A stretch of DNA of 64,000 nt from Microvirga flavescens (GTDB lineage: Bacteria; Pseudomonadota; Alphaproteobacteria; Rhizobiales; Beijerinckiaceae), in assembly GCF_003290125.1 (NCBI RefSeq), contig NZ_QMKH01000003.1, positions 186,001 through 250,000 on the forward strand, read 5' to 3'. Under the pieces are notes generated by a model. That model searched no databases, was not told where the DNA came from, and was given only the letters and a program-made list of their open reading frames with translations. The translations under genes and the position numbers were made by a program. Shown in pieces: positions 53,778-62,424 of the stretch (positions are counted from its first letter, which is position 1; each line of letters opens with the position of its first letter).

Positions 53778-54937
53778 ACGGAGCGGTCTCACTCAACAAG
53801 CATTATGTCGACCCGATGCCGTTCGATCCCGGCGCGGGAGAACCCGTGGGGAGCGAAAGCGAAAGCTTTTATCGCGCTTCCTCGTGGAAGCTCATGTGGT
53901 GGAAGTTCCGCCGCCACAAAGTGGCTGTCGCCTCGGCGCTGATCCTTCTGGCGTTCTATCTGATGATCCCGTTCGTCGAGATTATCGCGCCCTATAATCA
54001 GACGAAGCGGCATGGCGATTTCATCTATGCGCCGCCGCAAGCCGTGCACCTCATGCACGAGGGGCGCTTCGTCGGCCCCTTCGTCTACCCTTACAAATTC
54101 TCGTTCAATCTCGAGACGTTCCGGCGCGACTACACGGTGGATCGGTCACAGCCGCAGCAGCTGCGGTTTTTCTGCCGTGGCAACGCGTATGAATTCTGGG
54201 GCCTGAAGACGATGGATTTCCATCTTGTCTGTCCACCGAAGGAGGGAACCATGTTTCTCCTCGGCACGGACAGGCTCGGGCGTGATCTTCTCTCGCGCAT
54301 CATCTATGGCGCGCGCATCTCGCTCACCGTCGGCATCTTCGGCATTGCTGTGTCCTTTGCGCTCGGACTTTTGTTCGGCGGGCTCGCCGGTTACATCGGC
54401 GGCTGGGTCGATCATGTCATCCAGCGCATGATCGAGATCCTGCGCTCGCTGCCGGAACTGCCGCTCTGGCTCGCCCTCTCGGCGGCATTGCCTGCGAACT
54501 GGAGCCCGATCCTCGTTTTCTTCGGCATCACAATCATTCTTGGCCTGCTCGACTGGCCGGGCCTTGCCCGCGCCGTAAGGTCGAAACTACTGGCCTTGCG
54601 TGAGGAAGATTTCGTGAAGGCGGCGGAGCTGATGGGCGCTTCCAAGAAACGCGTTATCGCGCGCCATCTCATCCCGAACTTCATGAGCCATCTGATCGCC
54701 TCAGCAACCCTTGCGATCCCCTCCATGATCCTCGGTGAAACCGCCCTCTCCTTCTTAGGTCTCGGCCTTCGCCCTCCGATAACGAGTTGGGGCGTTCTGC
54801 TCAACGAGGCGCAGAACCTCGTCGCCGTGCAGCTGCACCCGTGGCTGTTGTTCCCGATCATTCCGGTGATCATCGTGGTCCTCGCCTTCAACTTCATGGG
54901 CGATGGATTACGGGATGCGGCGGACCCATATCACTAG
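53774..54937 (+). CDS. ABC transporter permease (DppC/YejE-like)
   Basis: The 387-residue permease has an N-terminal cytoplasmic tail, a first span (VASALILLAFYLMIPFVEII), and a periplasmic domain of about 100 residues. A five-span core follows, starting at LLGTDRLGRDLLSRIIYGAR. The EAA loop is VKAAELMGASKKRVIARHLIP. The ATG at 53774 overlaps the previous stop; an upstream frame start at 53738 is not needed. It completes the ATPase, receptor, permease, permease operon. Confidence 0.94.
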   Translation: MNGAVSLNKHYVDPMPFDPGAGEPVGSESESFYRASSWKLMWWKFRRHKVAVASALILLAFYLMIPFVEIIAPYNQTKRHGDFIYAPPQAVHLMHEGRFVGPFVYPYKFSFNLETFRRDYTVDRSQPQQLRFFCRGNAYEFWGLKTMDFHLVCPPKEGTMFLLGTDRLGRDLLSRIIYGARISLTVGIFGIAVSFALGLLFGGLAGYIGGWVDHVIQRMIEILRSLPELPLWLALSAALPANWSPILVFFGITIILGLLDWPGLARAVRSKLLALREEDFVKAAELMGASKKRVIARHLIPNFMSHLIASATLAIPSMILGETALSFLGLGLRPPITSWGVLLNEAQNLVAVQLHPWLLFPIIPVIIVVLAFNFMGDGLRDAADPYH

Positions 54938-54950
54938 GGTCAGGAGCGAC

Positions 54951-55397
54951 ATGATCCGGCAAGCCAAAACAAGCGATGAACCTGAGATCAGAGATTGCGC
55001 CGAGCAGGCCTATGCTCGCTATGTGCCGTTAATCGGGCGGAAGCCCGCCCCGATGCTCGCCGATTTTGCCGCGCAGATCGCTGCAGGAGAGGTCTACGTT
55101 GCGACGGATGACCAAGATACCTTTCAGGGCTTCATCGTGTTCTATGCCGAAGAGGGGCACATCCTGCTGGAAAACGTGGCTGTCCTTCCTCGTGCCGCCG
55201 GACGCGGTGTAGGCAGGACGCTGATCGGCTTTTGCGAAAATGCCGCGCGGCAGCGCGGCATGAACGCCGTGTGTCTCTATACCAACGAGAAGATGACCGA
55301 TAACCTCTCGATCTATCCCAAACTCGGATATGTCGAGGTGACGCGCCGCACGGAAAACGGTTTCAATCGCGTTTACTTCGAAAAATCTCTCACCTAA
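54951..55397 (+). CDS. GNAT family N-acetyltransferase
   Basis: The 148-residue acetyltransferase has motif A LENVAVLPRAAGRGVGRTLI, with the acetyl-CoA loop RAAGRGVG, and a C-terminal NLSIYPKLGYVEVTRRTENG. The substrate is unknown. The ATG at 54951 has AGGAG 5 bases upstream, better than the ORF start at 54903, which lies inside the permease gene. It starts 13 bases after the permease stop, so it is probably the last gene of the ABC operon. Confidence 0.88.
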   Translation: MIRQAKTSDEPEIRDCAEQAYARYVPLIGRKPAPMLADFAAQIAAGEVYVATDDQDTFQGFIVFYAEEGHILLENVAVLPRAAGRGVGRTLIGFCENAARQRGMNAVCLYTNEKMTDNLSIYPKLGYVEVTRRTENGFNRVYFEKSLT

Positions 55398-55536
55398 CCA
55401 CGGGCGCTTGGTCAAAGCTGCCGTCGTTATCCCGGTTCCGACAAACGTCCACTATCGGAAGAAGCGGTCGTCGCCGTCTCTGTCCGTTATAGGTCCGGAC
55501 CCCAGAGGCTGCTGATCAAGTTCTAGCGGCCAACAA

Positions 55537-55562
55537 AAAAAGGCGCCCGAAGGCGCCTTTTT
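55537..55562. terminator. Bidirectional rho-independent terminator
   Basis: An 11-bp stem (55537-55547 with 55552-55562, CGAA loop) has A-runs and T-runs built in, so it can terminate the acetyltransferase transcript on the plus strand and rhlE on the minus strand. Confidence 0.92.
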
Positions 55563-55581
55563 CATTTTCAGAAATTTTCGA

Positions 55582-57018
55582 TCAGCCGCGACGCGGGCCC
55601 TTGTCGAGCCACGCGACCTGAGCACCATCACCACGCCCCTCGCTGCGGCGCGGCGCGCCGTGATGCTGTGCGGGCTTGTGGCCTTGAGTCTGCGTCTGCT
55701 GACCACCGGGCTTTTGCCCATTCGGCTTCTGCCCACCACGACGGCGGCGGCGCTTGGGGCCGTTCTCCGCATTCGGCTCAGCCTGCCGCGGCGCACCGTG
55801 GCCCTGATTACCGCGCGCATGCGGCGCGGGGCGTCCGCGTTGCGGCTGCTCGCGACGAAGCTCGGAGGCCGGAACCGGAGCCGGCAGATCGCTCGGCAGC
55901 GGCATCACTGGAACTTTAAGGCGCGTCAGTTTCTCGATGTCCTTGAGATAGGCGCGCTCCTCGTCGTTGCAGAACGAGATCGCGACGCCTGTCGCGCCCG
56001 CCCGCGCCGTGCGGCCGATGCGGTGGACATAGGATTCCGGCACGTTGGGCAGATCGTAGTTCACCACATGCGTCACGCCTTCCACGTCGATACCGCGCGC
56101 AGCAATGTCGGTGGCGACGAGAACGCGGCAGGTGCCTGCGCGGAATGCCGAGAGAGCACGCTCGCGCTGCGGCTGCGATTTGTTGCCGTGGATCGCGGCG
56201 GCGCTGATGCCGACCTTCTCGAGATAGCGCACGATCTTGTCAGCCCCATGCTTGGTGCGGCTGAACACGAGAACGCGGTCGATAGTGTCGTCGCGAAGCA
56301 CCGCCTCGAGCAACGGCGACTTCTGGTTCGTCTGCACGAAGATGACGCTCTGCTCCACGCGCTCGGCAGTGGTGGCGACGGGCGTCACCGCGACCTTGGC
56401 CGGGTTGTTGCGCAGATATTCATCAGCCAGCGAGGAGATCGACTTCGGCATGGTGGCCGAGAAGAACAAGCTCTGGCGTTCCCTCGGCAGCAACTTCACG
56501 ATGCGCTTGAGCGCATGGATGAAGCCGAGGTCGAGCATCTGGTCTGCCTCGTCGAGGACGAGGATCTCCACGTCGCGCAAGGAGAGCGAGTTGCGGTCGA
56601 TCAGATCGAGCAAGCGACCGGGCGTTGCGACGAGCACATCGACGCCGTTGACGAGCTCACGCTCCTGCTTGCCGATGTTCACGCCGCCGAACACGACGGA
56701 AACAGACAGACGCAGGTTGCGCCCATAGGCGCGGAAGCTGTCGGCGATCTGGCCGGAAAGCTCGCGCGTCGGGCTCAGGACAAGTGTGCGGCAACCTTTA
56801 CGGATGGGCGGACGACGGTTGGTTTCAAGGCGATGCAGGATCGGCAGCGCGAACGCCGCCGTCTTGCCGGTGCCGGTCTGGGCGATGCCGCACAGGTCGC
56901 GGCCTTCCAGAACGTAGGGGATGGACTGGGCCTGGATCGGCGTGGGCTTCTCATAGCCCTCGGACGCCAGCGCCTTCAGGATCGGCTCGGCCAATCCGAA
57001 TTCGGAAAAAAGAGTCAA
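55582..57018 (-). CDS. rhlE: DEAD-box RNA helicase, RhlE type
   Basis: The 478-residue ATP-dependent RNA helicase shows motif Q ([10 protein letters not shown]), Walker A AQTGTGKT near residue 46, VLDEADQML (DEAD), [16 protein letters not shown] and [10 protein letters not shown]. The C-terminal tail is a basic Gly/Gln/Arg-rich extension typical of RhlE, aiding RNA binding. It acts in ribosome assembly and RNA turnover. The 279 bases upstream hold no gene; TTGACG at 57259-57254 (minus strand) may mark a distant promoter with a leader of over 200 bases, as in cold-shock helicase genes. Confidence 0.94.
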   Translation of the reverse strand: MTLFSEFGLAEPILKALASEGYEKPTPIQAQSIPYVLEGRDLCGIAQTGTGKTAAFALPILHRLETNRRPPIRKGCRTLVLSPTRELSGQIADSFRAYGRNLRLSVSVVFGGVNIGKQERELVNGVDVLVATPGRLLDLIDRNSLSLRDVEILVLDEADQMLDLGFIHALKRIVKLLPRERQSLFFSATMPKSISSLADEYLRNNPAKVAVTPVATTAERVEQSVIFVQTNQKSPLLEAVLRDDTIDRVLVFSRTKHGADKIVRYLEKVGISAAAIHGNKSQPQRERALSAFRAGTCRVLVATDIAARGIDVEGVTHVVNYDLPNVPESYVHRIGRTARAGATGVAISFCNDEERAYLKDIEKLTRLKVPVMPLPSDLPAPVPASELRREQPQRGRPAPHARGNQGHGAPRQAEPNAENGPKRRRRRGGQKPNGQKPGGQQTQTQGHKPAQHHGAPRRSEGRGDGAQVAWLDKGPRRG

Positions 57019-57297
57019 AGCTTTTGTCTTTCAAAACAGATGCGGAGAGCCGCAAGGCATGAAAAGCCGGAACGTCCGGCCCTGCCGGGCTCAAGAGCGA
57101 CAACCTGCGTGTGGGCGGTCGTACGGTCGAGCGATTGAAGAAGTGGGCCGGGGTCTTTGCCGTTTCACAGCAAATATCCGTCACGCAGCCCACTCAAGCG
57201 GCTCACGAAGAGCGCTGACGCCATGTCATACATATGAGGCATGAGACACTATTCGTCAACCGCGAGCCATGTCGCAAACACATAGGCCTGCGCGCCG

Positions 57298-57507
57298 TTA
57301 CAAAAGGAAGACCACAATGATGGTGGCGAGCAGAATGAACAAAGCGCCAGCCGACAGAGTTGGAAGACTCACGTCGCGGCCCGTCATCCTCTTGTAGAGT
57401 TTTCGGAAGCCCCAGATGACGAGGCTCGTGACCACAAGGCAGACCAGCAGGATGAGGATATTCATCGTTATCAACATTGGAACGATTGCTTCAGAGTTGA
57501 TGAACAC
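57298..57507 (-). CDS. Small two-span membrane protein, 69 residues
   Basis: The product has two hydrophobic segments (ILILLVCLVVTSLVIWGF and TLSAGALFILLATIIVVFLL) joined by a basic loop (RKLYKRMTGRD). No family is recognised. The GTG start at 57507 is fixed by GGAGG (57518-57514) with 6-base spacing, better than the ATG at 57465. Two inverted repeats sit over its putative promoter, suggesting tight regulation. Confidence 0.65.
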   Translation of the reverse strand: MFINSEAIVPMLITMNILILLVCLVVTSLVIWGFRKLYKRMTGRDVSLPTLSAGALFILLATIIVVFLL

Positions 57508-57537
57508 TCCTTACCTCCGCCTATTTTCGAATGACCA

Positions 57538-57583
57538 ATCCACCGTGGTGGTGGATAGCACTAGCGTAACAACGTTACTTCAA
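57538..57583 (-). promoter_or_regulatory. Candidate promoter with two inverted repeats upstream of the small membrane protein
   Basis: On the minus strand TTGAAG (57583-57578) and TGCTAT (57560-57555) are 17 bases apart. The inverted repeat GTAAC/GTTAC (57566-57578) fills the spacer. A second perfect 7-bp inverted repeat, ATCCACC/GGTGGAT (57538-57556), covers the expected start point. The -10 match is weak. Confidence 0.35.
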
Positions 57584-57725
57584 CAAGCTGGCCAGTCCCT
57601 CAAGCGACACTCAGGGAGTGAGCGCTGACGCCTGCTGTGCATAGGATTCACGAGACTCTGTTCGGCAGATGAAAGCCCTGTCATAAAGGCTCGCGAGCTC
57701 CTTCAGAATTGGCGGCGAACGCTCC

Positions 57726-58943
57726 ATGTCCTCCACTCCGGCCCGCATGCCCTGGGGCTTCGTTATGGCTCTCTCATGGGCGCAGCTCGTGGCCTATGGG
57801 GTGCTGTTTTACGCCTTCGCGCTCTTCATCGAGCCGATGGGGCAGGAGCTCGGCTGGTCGAAATCGGCCCTCGCGGGAGCCTACTCGCTCGCGCTCGGCA
57901 CCTCCGCCTTTCTCGGCTATCCGGTCGGACGACTCGTGGACAGGGGGCACGGGCGGATGGTCATGGTCGGCGGCGCGCTTCTCGCCACGGTTCTGCTTCT
58001 CCTGTGGTCGCGGGTGGAAAGCTATGCCGTCTTTCTCCTGATCTGGGCCGGGATCGGGGTCGCCATGAGCGGCGTGTTCTATGATGTCGGCTTCGCCGTG
58101 CTCGCCCGTCGCGTCGGCCTCCTGCTCCGGCGCGGCATTACGGTGATGACGCTGATCGGCGGCTTCGCCAGCACGGTCTTCATTCCCCTCACCCACTGGC
58201 TCATCGAGGCGCAGGGCTGGCGCGGCGCACTCGTCTCGCTTGCTATTCTGAACCTCGTTTTCTGCGCCGGCCTCAGCCTCATCAGTCTACCCAAGGCCCC
58301 GCCCCGGCAGCCTGCGCAGGCGGCGCTCGCCACCACGACAGAGAGCCGCCCGCATCCCCGCTGGGTGCTGAAGGAGTTTTCCTTCTGGGGCTTCATAGTG
58401 ACGCTCGTTCTGCAAGGCATCATCTCGACAGGCCTGCCTATCCACCTGATCCCCTTCCTCACCGAACGGGGCTTCTCCCTCGAGATGGCCGTCGCGGCCT
58501 ATTCCATCATCGGGCCGGCTCAGGTCGCGGCGCGCTTTGTGGCGGGCTTCGGGGAGCGGGGGCTTAGCCTCAAGGTCATGGGGTTTTCGACCCTCGTCGC
58601 CATCGTCCTGTCCTTCGCGCTCATCTCCTTCATCCCGGCGGGCTCATGGCTGATCTTCGTCTTCGCCGCGCTTTACGGAGCCGGGAACGGGCTGATGACC
58701 ATCGTCCGCTCCCTTCTCCCGCGTGAGTTGTTCGGGCGCGAGGATTACGGGGCGATCCAGGGCATGATCGCGACCCCGGTGCGCCTCGCGATGGCCGCCG
58801 CGCCCTTCGCCATCGGCGCCCTATGGGCGCTCGAGGGCAGCTACGGTGCCCTGCTGACGATTTTCCTCCTGATGTCCCTCGGCGCGCTCGGGGCTTTCAT
58901 GCTAATGGTCGCGCCGGCAGTGGGCAGCGGCGTGAGGGATTAA
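57726..58943 (+). CDS. Major facilitator superfamily transporter
   Basis: The 405-residue protein has 12 predicted spans. The conserved MFS loop is visible as GYPVGRLVDRGHGRMVMVGG between spans 2 and 3. The two halves are separated by a cytoplasmic linker (PKAPPRQPAQAALATTTE). A solute cannot be assigned; it resembles monocarboxylate-type (OFA-like) carriers. It stands alone between the small membrane protein and glpD. Confidence 0.9.
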   Translation: MSSTPARMPWGFVMALSWAQLVAYGVLFYAFALFIEPMGQELGWSKSALAGAYSLALGTSAFLGYPVGRLVDRGHGRMVMVGGALLATVLLLLWSRVESYAVFLLIWAGIGVAMSGVFYDVGFAVLARRVGLLLRRGITVMTLIGGFASTVFIPLTHWLIEAQGWRGALVSLAILNLVFCAGLSLISLPKAPPRQPAQAALATTTESRPHPRWVLKEFSFWGFIVTLVLQGIISTGLPIHLIPFLTERGFSLEMAVAAYSIIGPAQVAARFVAGFGERGLSLKVMGFSTLVAIVLSFALISFIPAGSWLIFVFAALYGAGNGLMTIVRSLLPRELFGREDYGAIQGMIATPVRLAMAAAPFAIGALWALEGSYGALLTIFLLMSLGALGAFMLMVAPAVGSGVRD

Positions 58944-59024
58944 AAATCCGCTTGCTTTAGTCGGCTAATAGAATCATGAGACAAAGTTCGGGGTCGCCCG
59001 GATTTTGAAGGAAAGACGCATTTC

Positions 59025-60539
59025 GTGACGACAGTAACTGATCTTCTGATTGTAGGCGGTGGCATCAACGGCGCGGGCATTGCGCGCGATGCGGTGGGCC
59101 GCGGCCTCTCGGTTGTTCTTTGCGAACAGGGCGATCTTGCCGGGTATACTTCCTCGGCCAGCACAAAGCTGATCCACGGCGGCCTGCGCTATCTGGAATA
59201 TTACGAGTTCCGGCTCGTCCGCGAGGCCCTGTTCGAGCGTGAGCGCCTTCTGGAGGCCGCCCCTCACATCATCTGGCCGCTACGCTTCATCCTGCCCCAT
59301 GAGAAGGGCATCCGCCCGGCGTGGTTCGTGCGCCTCGGCCTGTTCCTTTACGATCACCTCGCCCCGCGCAAGCGCCTGCCGGGCACCGAGACGATCCACC
59401 TGACCCGCCATCCAGCCGGCCAGGCCCTCAAGCCCGGCTTCGACACGGCCTTCGTGTATTCGGATTGCTGGGTCGAGGACAGCCGCATGGTCGCCCTGAA
59501 CGCCCTCGACGCCTCAGAGCGTGGGGCGGACATTCGCGTGCGGACCAAGCTCGTCTCCGCCCGCCGCGAAGGCGATACCTGGGTAGCGCAGCTTCAGAAC
59601 GCCGAAACGGGCGCGACCTCGGAAGTCCGCGCCCGGGTGCTGGTGAATGCCGGCGGCCCGTTCGTGGCGGACGTTCTCAACACCAAGCTCGGTCTCAACA
59701 CGCAAAAGAGCGTGCGCCTCGTGAAGGGCAGCCACATCGTGGTGCCCAAGCTCTTCGAGGGCGATAAGGCCTTCATTCTGCAGAACACCGACAAGCGGAT
59801 CGTGTTCGCCATCCCCTATCAGGGCAAGTTCACCCTCGTCGGCACCACGGACATCCCGGTCGAGGCAGTGCCCGACAAGAAGGTCACGATCAGCGAAGAC
59901 GAGATCAAGTATCTCTGCAACGTGGTGAACCACCACTTCAACCATCAGGTCACCCCTGCGGATGTGGTGTGGTCCTATTCCGGCGTTCGCCCCCTCTTCG
60001 ATGATGGCTCGATCAACGCTTCCGCGGTGACCCGCGATTACGTGTTCGATCTCGACGGCGAGCCCGGCCAGGCCCCGGTCCTGTCGATCTTCGGCGGCAA
60101 GATCACGACGTTCCGCAAGCTTGCCGAACATGCCCTTGACGAACTCAGGAAGTACTTCCCGGCCATGAAGGCGAGCTGGACGGAAAAGGCCAAGCTCCCC
60201 GGCGGCGACATGCCGGATGCGGATTTCGACCGGTTCCTCGCCACTGTGAAGACCCGTTGGCCCTTCCTGCCGGAGGCCGTCGCCTACCGCCTCGCGCGGG
60301 CCTACGGCACGCGGATCGAAAAGCTTATCGGCGCGGCCAAATCGATGGCCGATCTCGGCGAGGATTTCGGCGCGGGCCTGACGGCTGCTGAGGTGGATTA
60401 CCTCGTGCGTTCGGAATGGGCGCGCAGCGCCGAGGATATCCTGTGGCGCCGCTCCAAGCTCGGCCTCCACGTCCCGGCGGGCGCCGCACAGAAGATCGAC
60501 GCCTATCTGGCTGCAAAGGCGGTCCAGGCCGCTCAGTAA
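59025..60539 (+). CDS. glpD: Aerobic glycerol-3-phosphate dehydrogenase
   Basis: This FAD enzyme of the inner membrane face oxidises sn-glycerol 3-phosphate to dihydroxyacetone phosphate and feeds electrons to quinone. The 504-residue protein has the N-terminal FAD motif LLIVGGGINGAGIARDAVGR, SSASTKLIHGGLRYLEYYEF, YSDCWVEDSRMV and a C-terminal GlpD cap domain. The GTG start at 59025 is the only one that preserves the FAD strand; AAGGA lies somewhat far upstream. No glycerol kinase or facilitator gene is next to it. Confidence 0.95.
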   Translation: MTTVTDLLIVGGGINGAGIARDAVGRGLSVVLCEQGDLAGYTSSASTKLIHGGLRYLEYYEFRLVREALFERERLLEAAPHIIWPLRFILPHEKGIRPAWFVRLGLFLYDHLAPRKRLPGTETIHLTRHPAGQALKPGFDTAFVYSDCWVEDSRMVALNALDASERGADIRVRTKLVSARREGDTWVAQLQNAETGATSEVRARVLVNAGGPFVADVLNTKLGLNTQKSVRLVKGSHIVVPKLFEGDKAFILQNTDKRIVFAIPYQGKFTLVGTTDIPVEAVPDKKVTISEDEIKYLCNVVNHHFNHQVTPADVVWSYSGVRPLFDDGSINASAVTRDYVFDLDGEPGQAPVLSIFGGKITTFRKLAEHALDELRKYFPAMKASWTEKAKLPGGDMPDADFDRFLATVKTRWPFLPEAVAYRLARAYGTRIEKLIGAAKSMADLGEDFGAGLTAAEVDYLVRSEWARSAEDILWRRSKLGLHVPAGAAQKIDAYLAAKAVQAAQ

Positions 60540-60545
60540 CGATTG

Positions 60546-60578
60546 TCCGGCCGATATCGATCGGCCGGATCTTTCTTT
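60546..60578 (+). terminator. Rho-independent terminator of glpD
   Basis: A perfect 10-bp stem (60546-60555 with 60560-60569, ATCG loop) is followed by TCTTTCTTT. It begins 6 bases after the glpD stop. Confidence 0.88.
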
Positions 60579-60582
60579 GACG

Positions 60583-61008
60583 TCAGAGCGCCTGCAGCGC
60601 CTGACGCAGCTTGTCGGCGTGTTCCGCCAGAACCTCCGGCTTTTCCATGTTGCCGCTATGCGGCTTCAGCGCCATTCCATCGAAACGCGGGATCACATGG
60701 AAATGCAGGTGGAACACCACCTGCCCGCCGGCGCTTTCGTTGAACTGATGGATGGTAACGCCATCCGCCTCGAAGGCGACCTTTGAGGCCCTTGCGACAA
60801 CCTGCACCGCCTGAGCGAGATGCGTGAGGTCCTGAGGCCTTGCATCGAGGATGTTGCGCGCCTTCGCCTTCGGGATGACGAGGCTGTGCCCCGGCCCGCG
60901 CGGCATTATGTCCATAAACGCAAGAACATGCTCGGTTTCGTAGATCTTCTGCGCCGGCAACTCGCCGCGCAGGATTTTGGCGAACACGTTGTTGTCGTCG
61001 TAGGTCAT
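60583..61008 (-). CDS. HIT family nucleotide-binding protein (Hint-like)
   Basis: The 141-residue protein has the histidine triad HLHFHVIPR (His100, His102, His104) and the N-terminal NNVFAKILRGELPAQKIYE of Hint-type enzymes, which hydrolyse AMP-linked phosphoramidates. The ATG at 61008 has GGAG 5 bases upstream and replaces a GTG two codons earlier. It converges with glpD. Confidence 0.93.
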   Translation of the reverse strand: MTYDDNNVFAKILRGELPAQKIYETEHVLAFMDIMPRGPGHSLVIPKAKARNILDARPQDLTHLAQAVQVVARASKVAFEADGVTIHQFNESAGGQVVFHLHFHVIPRFDGMALKPHSGNMEKPEVLAEHADKLRQALQAL

Positions 61009-61213
61009 GGTCACTCCGAAGGCCTCTAAAAGGGCAGAGGATCGCGCGCGGCGAGGAAGTCCCCGTCAGCGCCCCCCTCCTTTTCGCTATACCCGAGAAG
61101 CCCGCTGCGGGCGAGCCTGCCAACGGCGGCGTGAGGAGGGATCATCCCGAAGGGCCGCCCCTTTCGAAGCATCAACCGCGACGCTTTTGCGAGCTTGGGA
61201 GCAAATGTCACGG

Positions 61214-61238
61214 GGAACCATCGAAATTCAACGCGGTT
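61214..61238 (+). promoter_or_regulatory. EcfG-type general stress promoter of the KGG gene
   Basis: GGAAC (61214-61218) and GGTT (61235-61238) are separated by 16 bases, one mismatch from the GGAAC-N16-CGTT consensus. It lies 36 bases before the ATG of the KGG protein, the right distance for a start near 61245. Confidence 0.6.
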
Positions 61239-61274
61239 GTCCAAACGAGTGGTTAATTGCCAAGGAGGCGTACT

Positions 61275-61466
61275 ATGACAACCGGCTCGACTTCGAAGCG
61301 AGGTTTCGCATCCATGGACGGTGAGCGTCAACGCGAAATCGCGAGCAAGGGCGGCAAGAGCGTGCCCGCTGAAAAGAGATCCTTCTCACAGGATCGGGAA
61401 TTGGCGTCTGAAGCTGGAAGGAAGGGCGGACAGGCCTCCGGCAGCAGCAGAGGCTCTCACGACTAG
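61275..61466 (+). CDS. KGG-domain stress-induced protein
   Basis: The 63-residue hydrophilic protein has a KGG repeat pattern (FASMDGERQREIASKGGKSV and RELASEAGRKGG) as in GsiB/con-10-like general stress proteins, which are intrinsically disordered and accumulate in stress or stationary phase. GGAGG lies 6 bases before the ATG at 61275, which replaces a start at 61257. The EcfG-like promoter upstream and terminator downstream make it a single-gene unit. Confidence 0.9.
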   Translation: MTTGSTSKRGFASMDGERQREIASKGGKSVPAEKRSFSQDRELASEAGRKGGQASGSSRGSHD

Positions 61467-61488
61467 CTCCACAAAGGAGCACATGCAG

Positions 61489-61514
61489 GGGGTCGCTTGC
61501 GACCCCTTTTCTTT
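61489..61514 (+). terminator. Rho-independent terminator of the KGG gene
   Basis: An 8-bp stem (61489-61496 with 61499-61506) with a very short loop is followed by TTTTCTTT. There is no T-tract on the other strand. Confidence 0.88.
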
Positions 61515-61532
61515 GCCCGCAGACGAAAGTTT

Positions 61533-62075
61533 TTAGAAATAGAACTTGATGCTTGAATCGTCTGGGACGATGTCGCGTGCCATCTGCGGGCCACCGCCGA
61601 CGACAGCCTCGAAGCGGTTGATGTCGGTAAAGTCGCCTTCGAGAAAGAGTTGCGACAGCCTTTTCGACAAATCGAGCGATAGCCGCCTCAGCGTTTCCGT
61701 GGGCTCGATGTTAAGAACGGTCGCGGCGCGAACGAACAGAGGCTGAGAGGCAAACCCTGCCGCGGCGATCAGCGCGAGAAGACAAAACTCCTCGACCGAT
61801 CCTTGGCGTGATCCGACTGCGCTGAATGCGAGAAGGCTTCGTCTTTGACGCTTGAGTTCGAAGGAAAGAAGAAGCGCATCCGACAACGCCGCGCGCGCCT
61901 GCTGCGATCCGATGAGCGCAGCAAGCTGCCCCTCCTGTTCTTCGAGGAGGGGCGAAGAATAATTTTCTTCGAGTTCCGCTAGTCCGCGAAACAGATCGAT
62001 GACAGGCAGGACTTTGGGTGAGAAAAGAATCAGGACCGACCGGTCGGGGTTCGATTTTTGCATCTCCATGAACAT
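61533..62075 (-). CDS. Hypothetical protein, second gene of an EcfG-controlled pair
   Basis: The 180-residue protein has no recognised domain. It begins with a Met-rich stretch, then a beta-like segment (DRSVLILFSPKVLPVIDLF), an acidic patch and several helices (ARAALSDALLLSFELKRQ; EEFCLLALIAAAGFAS; ETLRRLSLDLSKRLSQLFLE). It lacks a signal peptide or clear membrane spans. Its ATG at 62075 shares one base with the stop of the upstream 78-residue gene (TGATG), so translation is coupled. Together they lie behind a perfect EcfG promoter. In-frame ATGs at 62069 and 62063 are alternatives. Confidence 0.7.
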   Translation of the reverse strand: MFMEMQKSNPDRSVLILFSPKVLPVIDLFRGLAELEENYSSPLLEEQEGQLAALIGSQQARAALSDALLLSFELKRQRRSLLAFSAVGSRQGSVEEFCLLALIAAAGFASQPLFVRAATVLNIEPTETLRRLSLDLSKRLSQLFLEGDFTDINRFEAVVGGGPQMARDIVPDDSSIKFYF

Positions 62076-62311
62076 CAGATACTATGTGCTGCGGACGGCC
62101 CTGCTCCACCAGCCTTGTACGGAAGGACTAAATGTCGCTGCAACATGAGGGGGCAAATCACCTCATCTTCCTGATGTTCAACGACCATCCCGCTCACCAT
62201 CGACGCCACTCTCGGCTCGTCGCTCGAATGCGCACTCGACATGGAGCGCAGGAATTCGGGCGGAAGATCCTGGACGGAAAGAATGGTCTCGGTGTCTCTG
62301 GTCACGATCAT
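62075..62311 (-). CDS. Hypothetical 78-residue protein, first gene of an EcfG-controlled pair
   Basis: The ATG at 62311 has GGGAGG (62326-62321) 9 bases upstream, which decides the start. The product begins MIVTRDTETILSVQDLPPEF, contains a Ser/Asp-rich centre, and ends in a Gly/Ala tail. No family is recognised and no membrane span is seen. Its coupling to the next gene and the consensus EcfG promoter 45 bases upstream argue that it is real and stress-induced. Confidence 0.65.
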   Translation of the reverse strand: MIVTRDTETILSVQDLPPEFLRSMSSAHSSDEPRVASMVSGMVVEHQEDEVICPLMLQRHLVLPYKAGGAGPSAAHSI

Positions 62312-62355
62312 GCTTTTTAACCTCCCTGTGCGGCAAACGCCGCCGTTCTGTTGGG

Positions 62356-62380
62356 AACGTGCCGGATCGGCGCTTGTTCC
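62356..62380 (-). promoter_or_regulatory. Consensus EcfG-type general stress promoter
   Basis: On the minus strand GGAAC (62380-62376) and CGTT (62359-62356) are separated by exactly 16 bases, a perfect match to the consensus GGAAC-N16-CGTT. A start near 62349 would leave a leader of about 38 bases with a strong ribosome site before the 78-residue gene. Confidence 0.7.
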
Positions 62381-62424
62381 GGCCAAGGGGATGCGCGATA
62401 GCGCGCAGGCAGGTCAGTGCCCCG

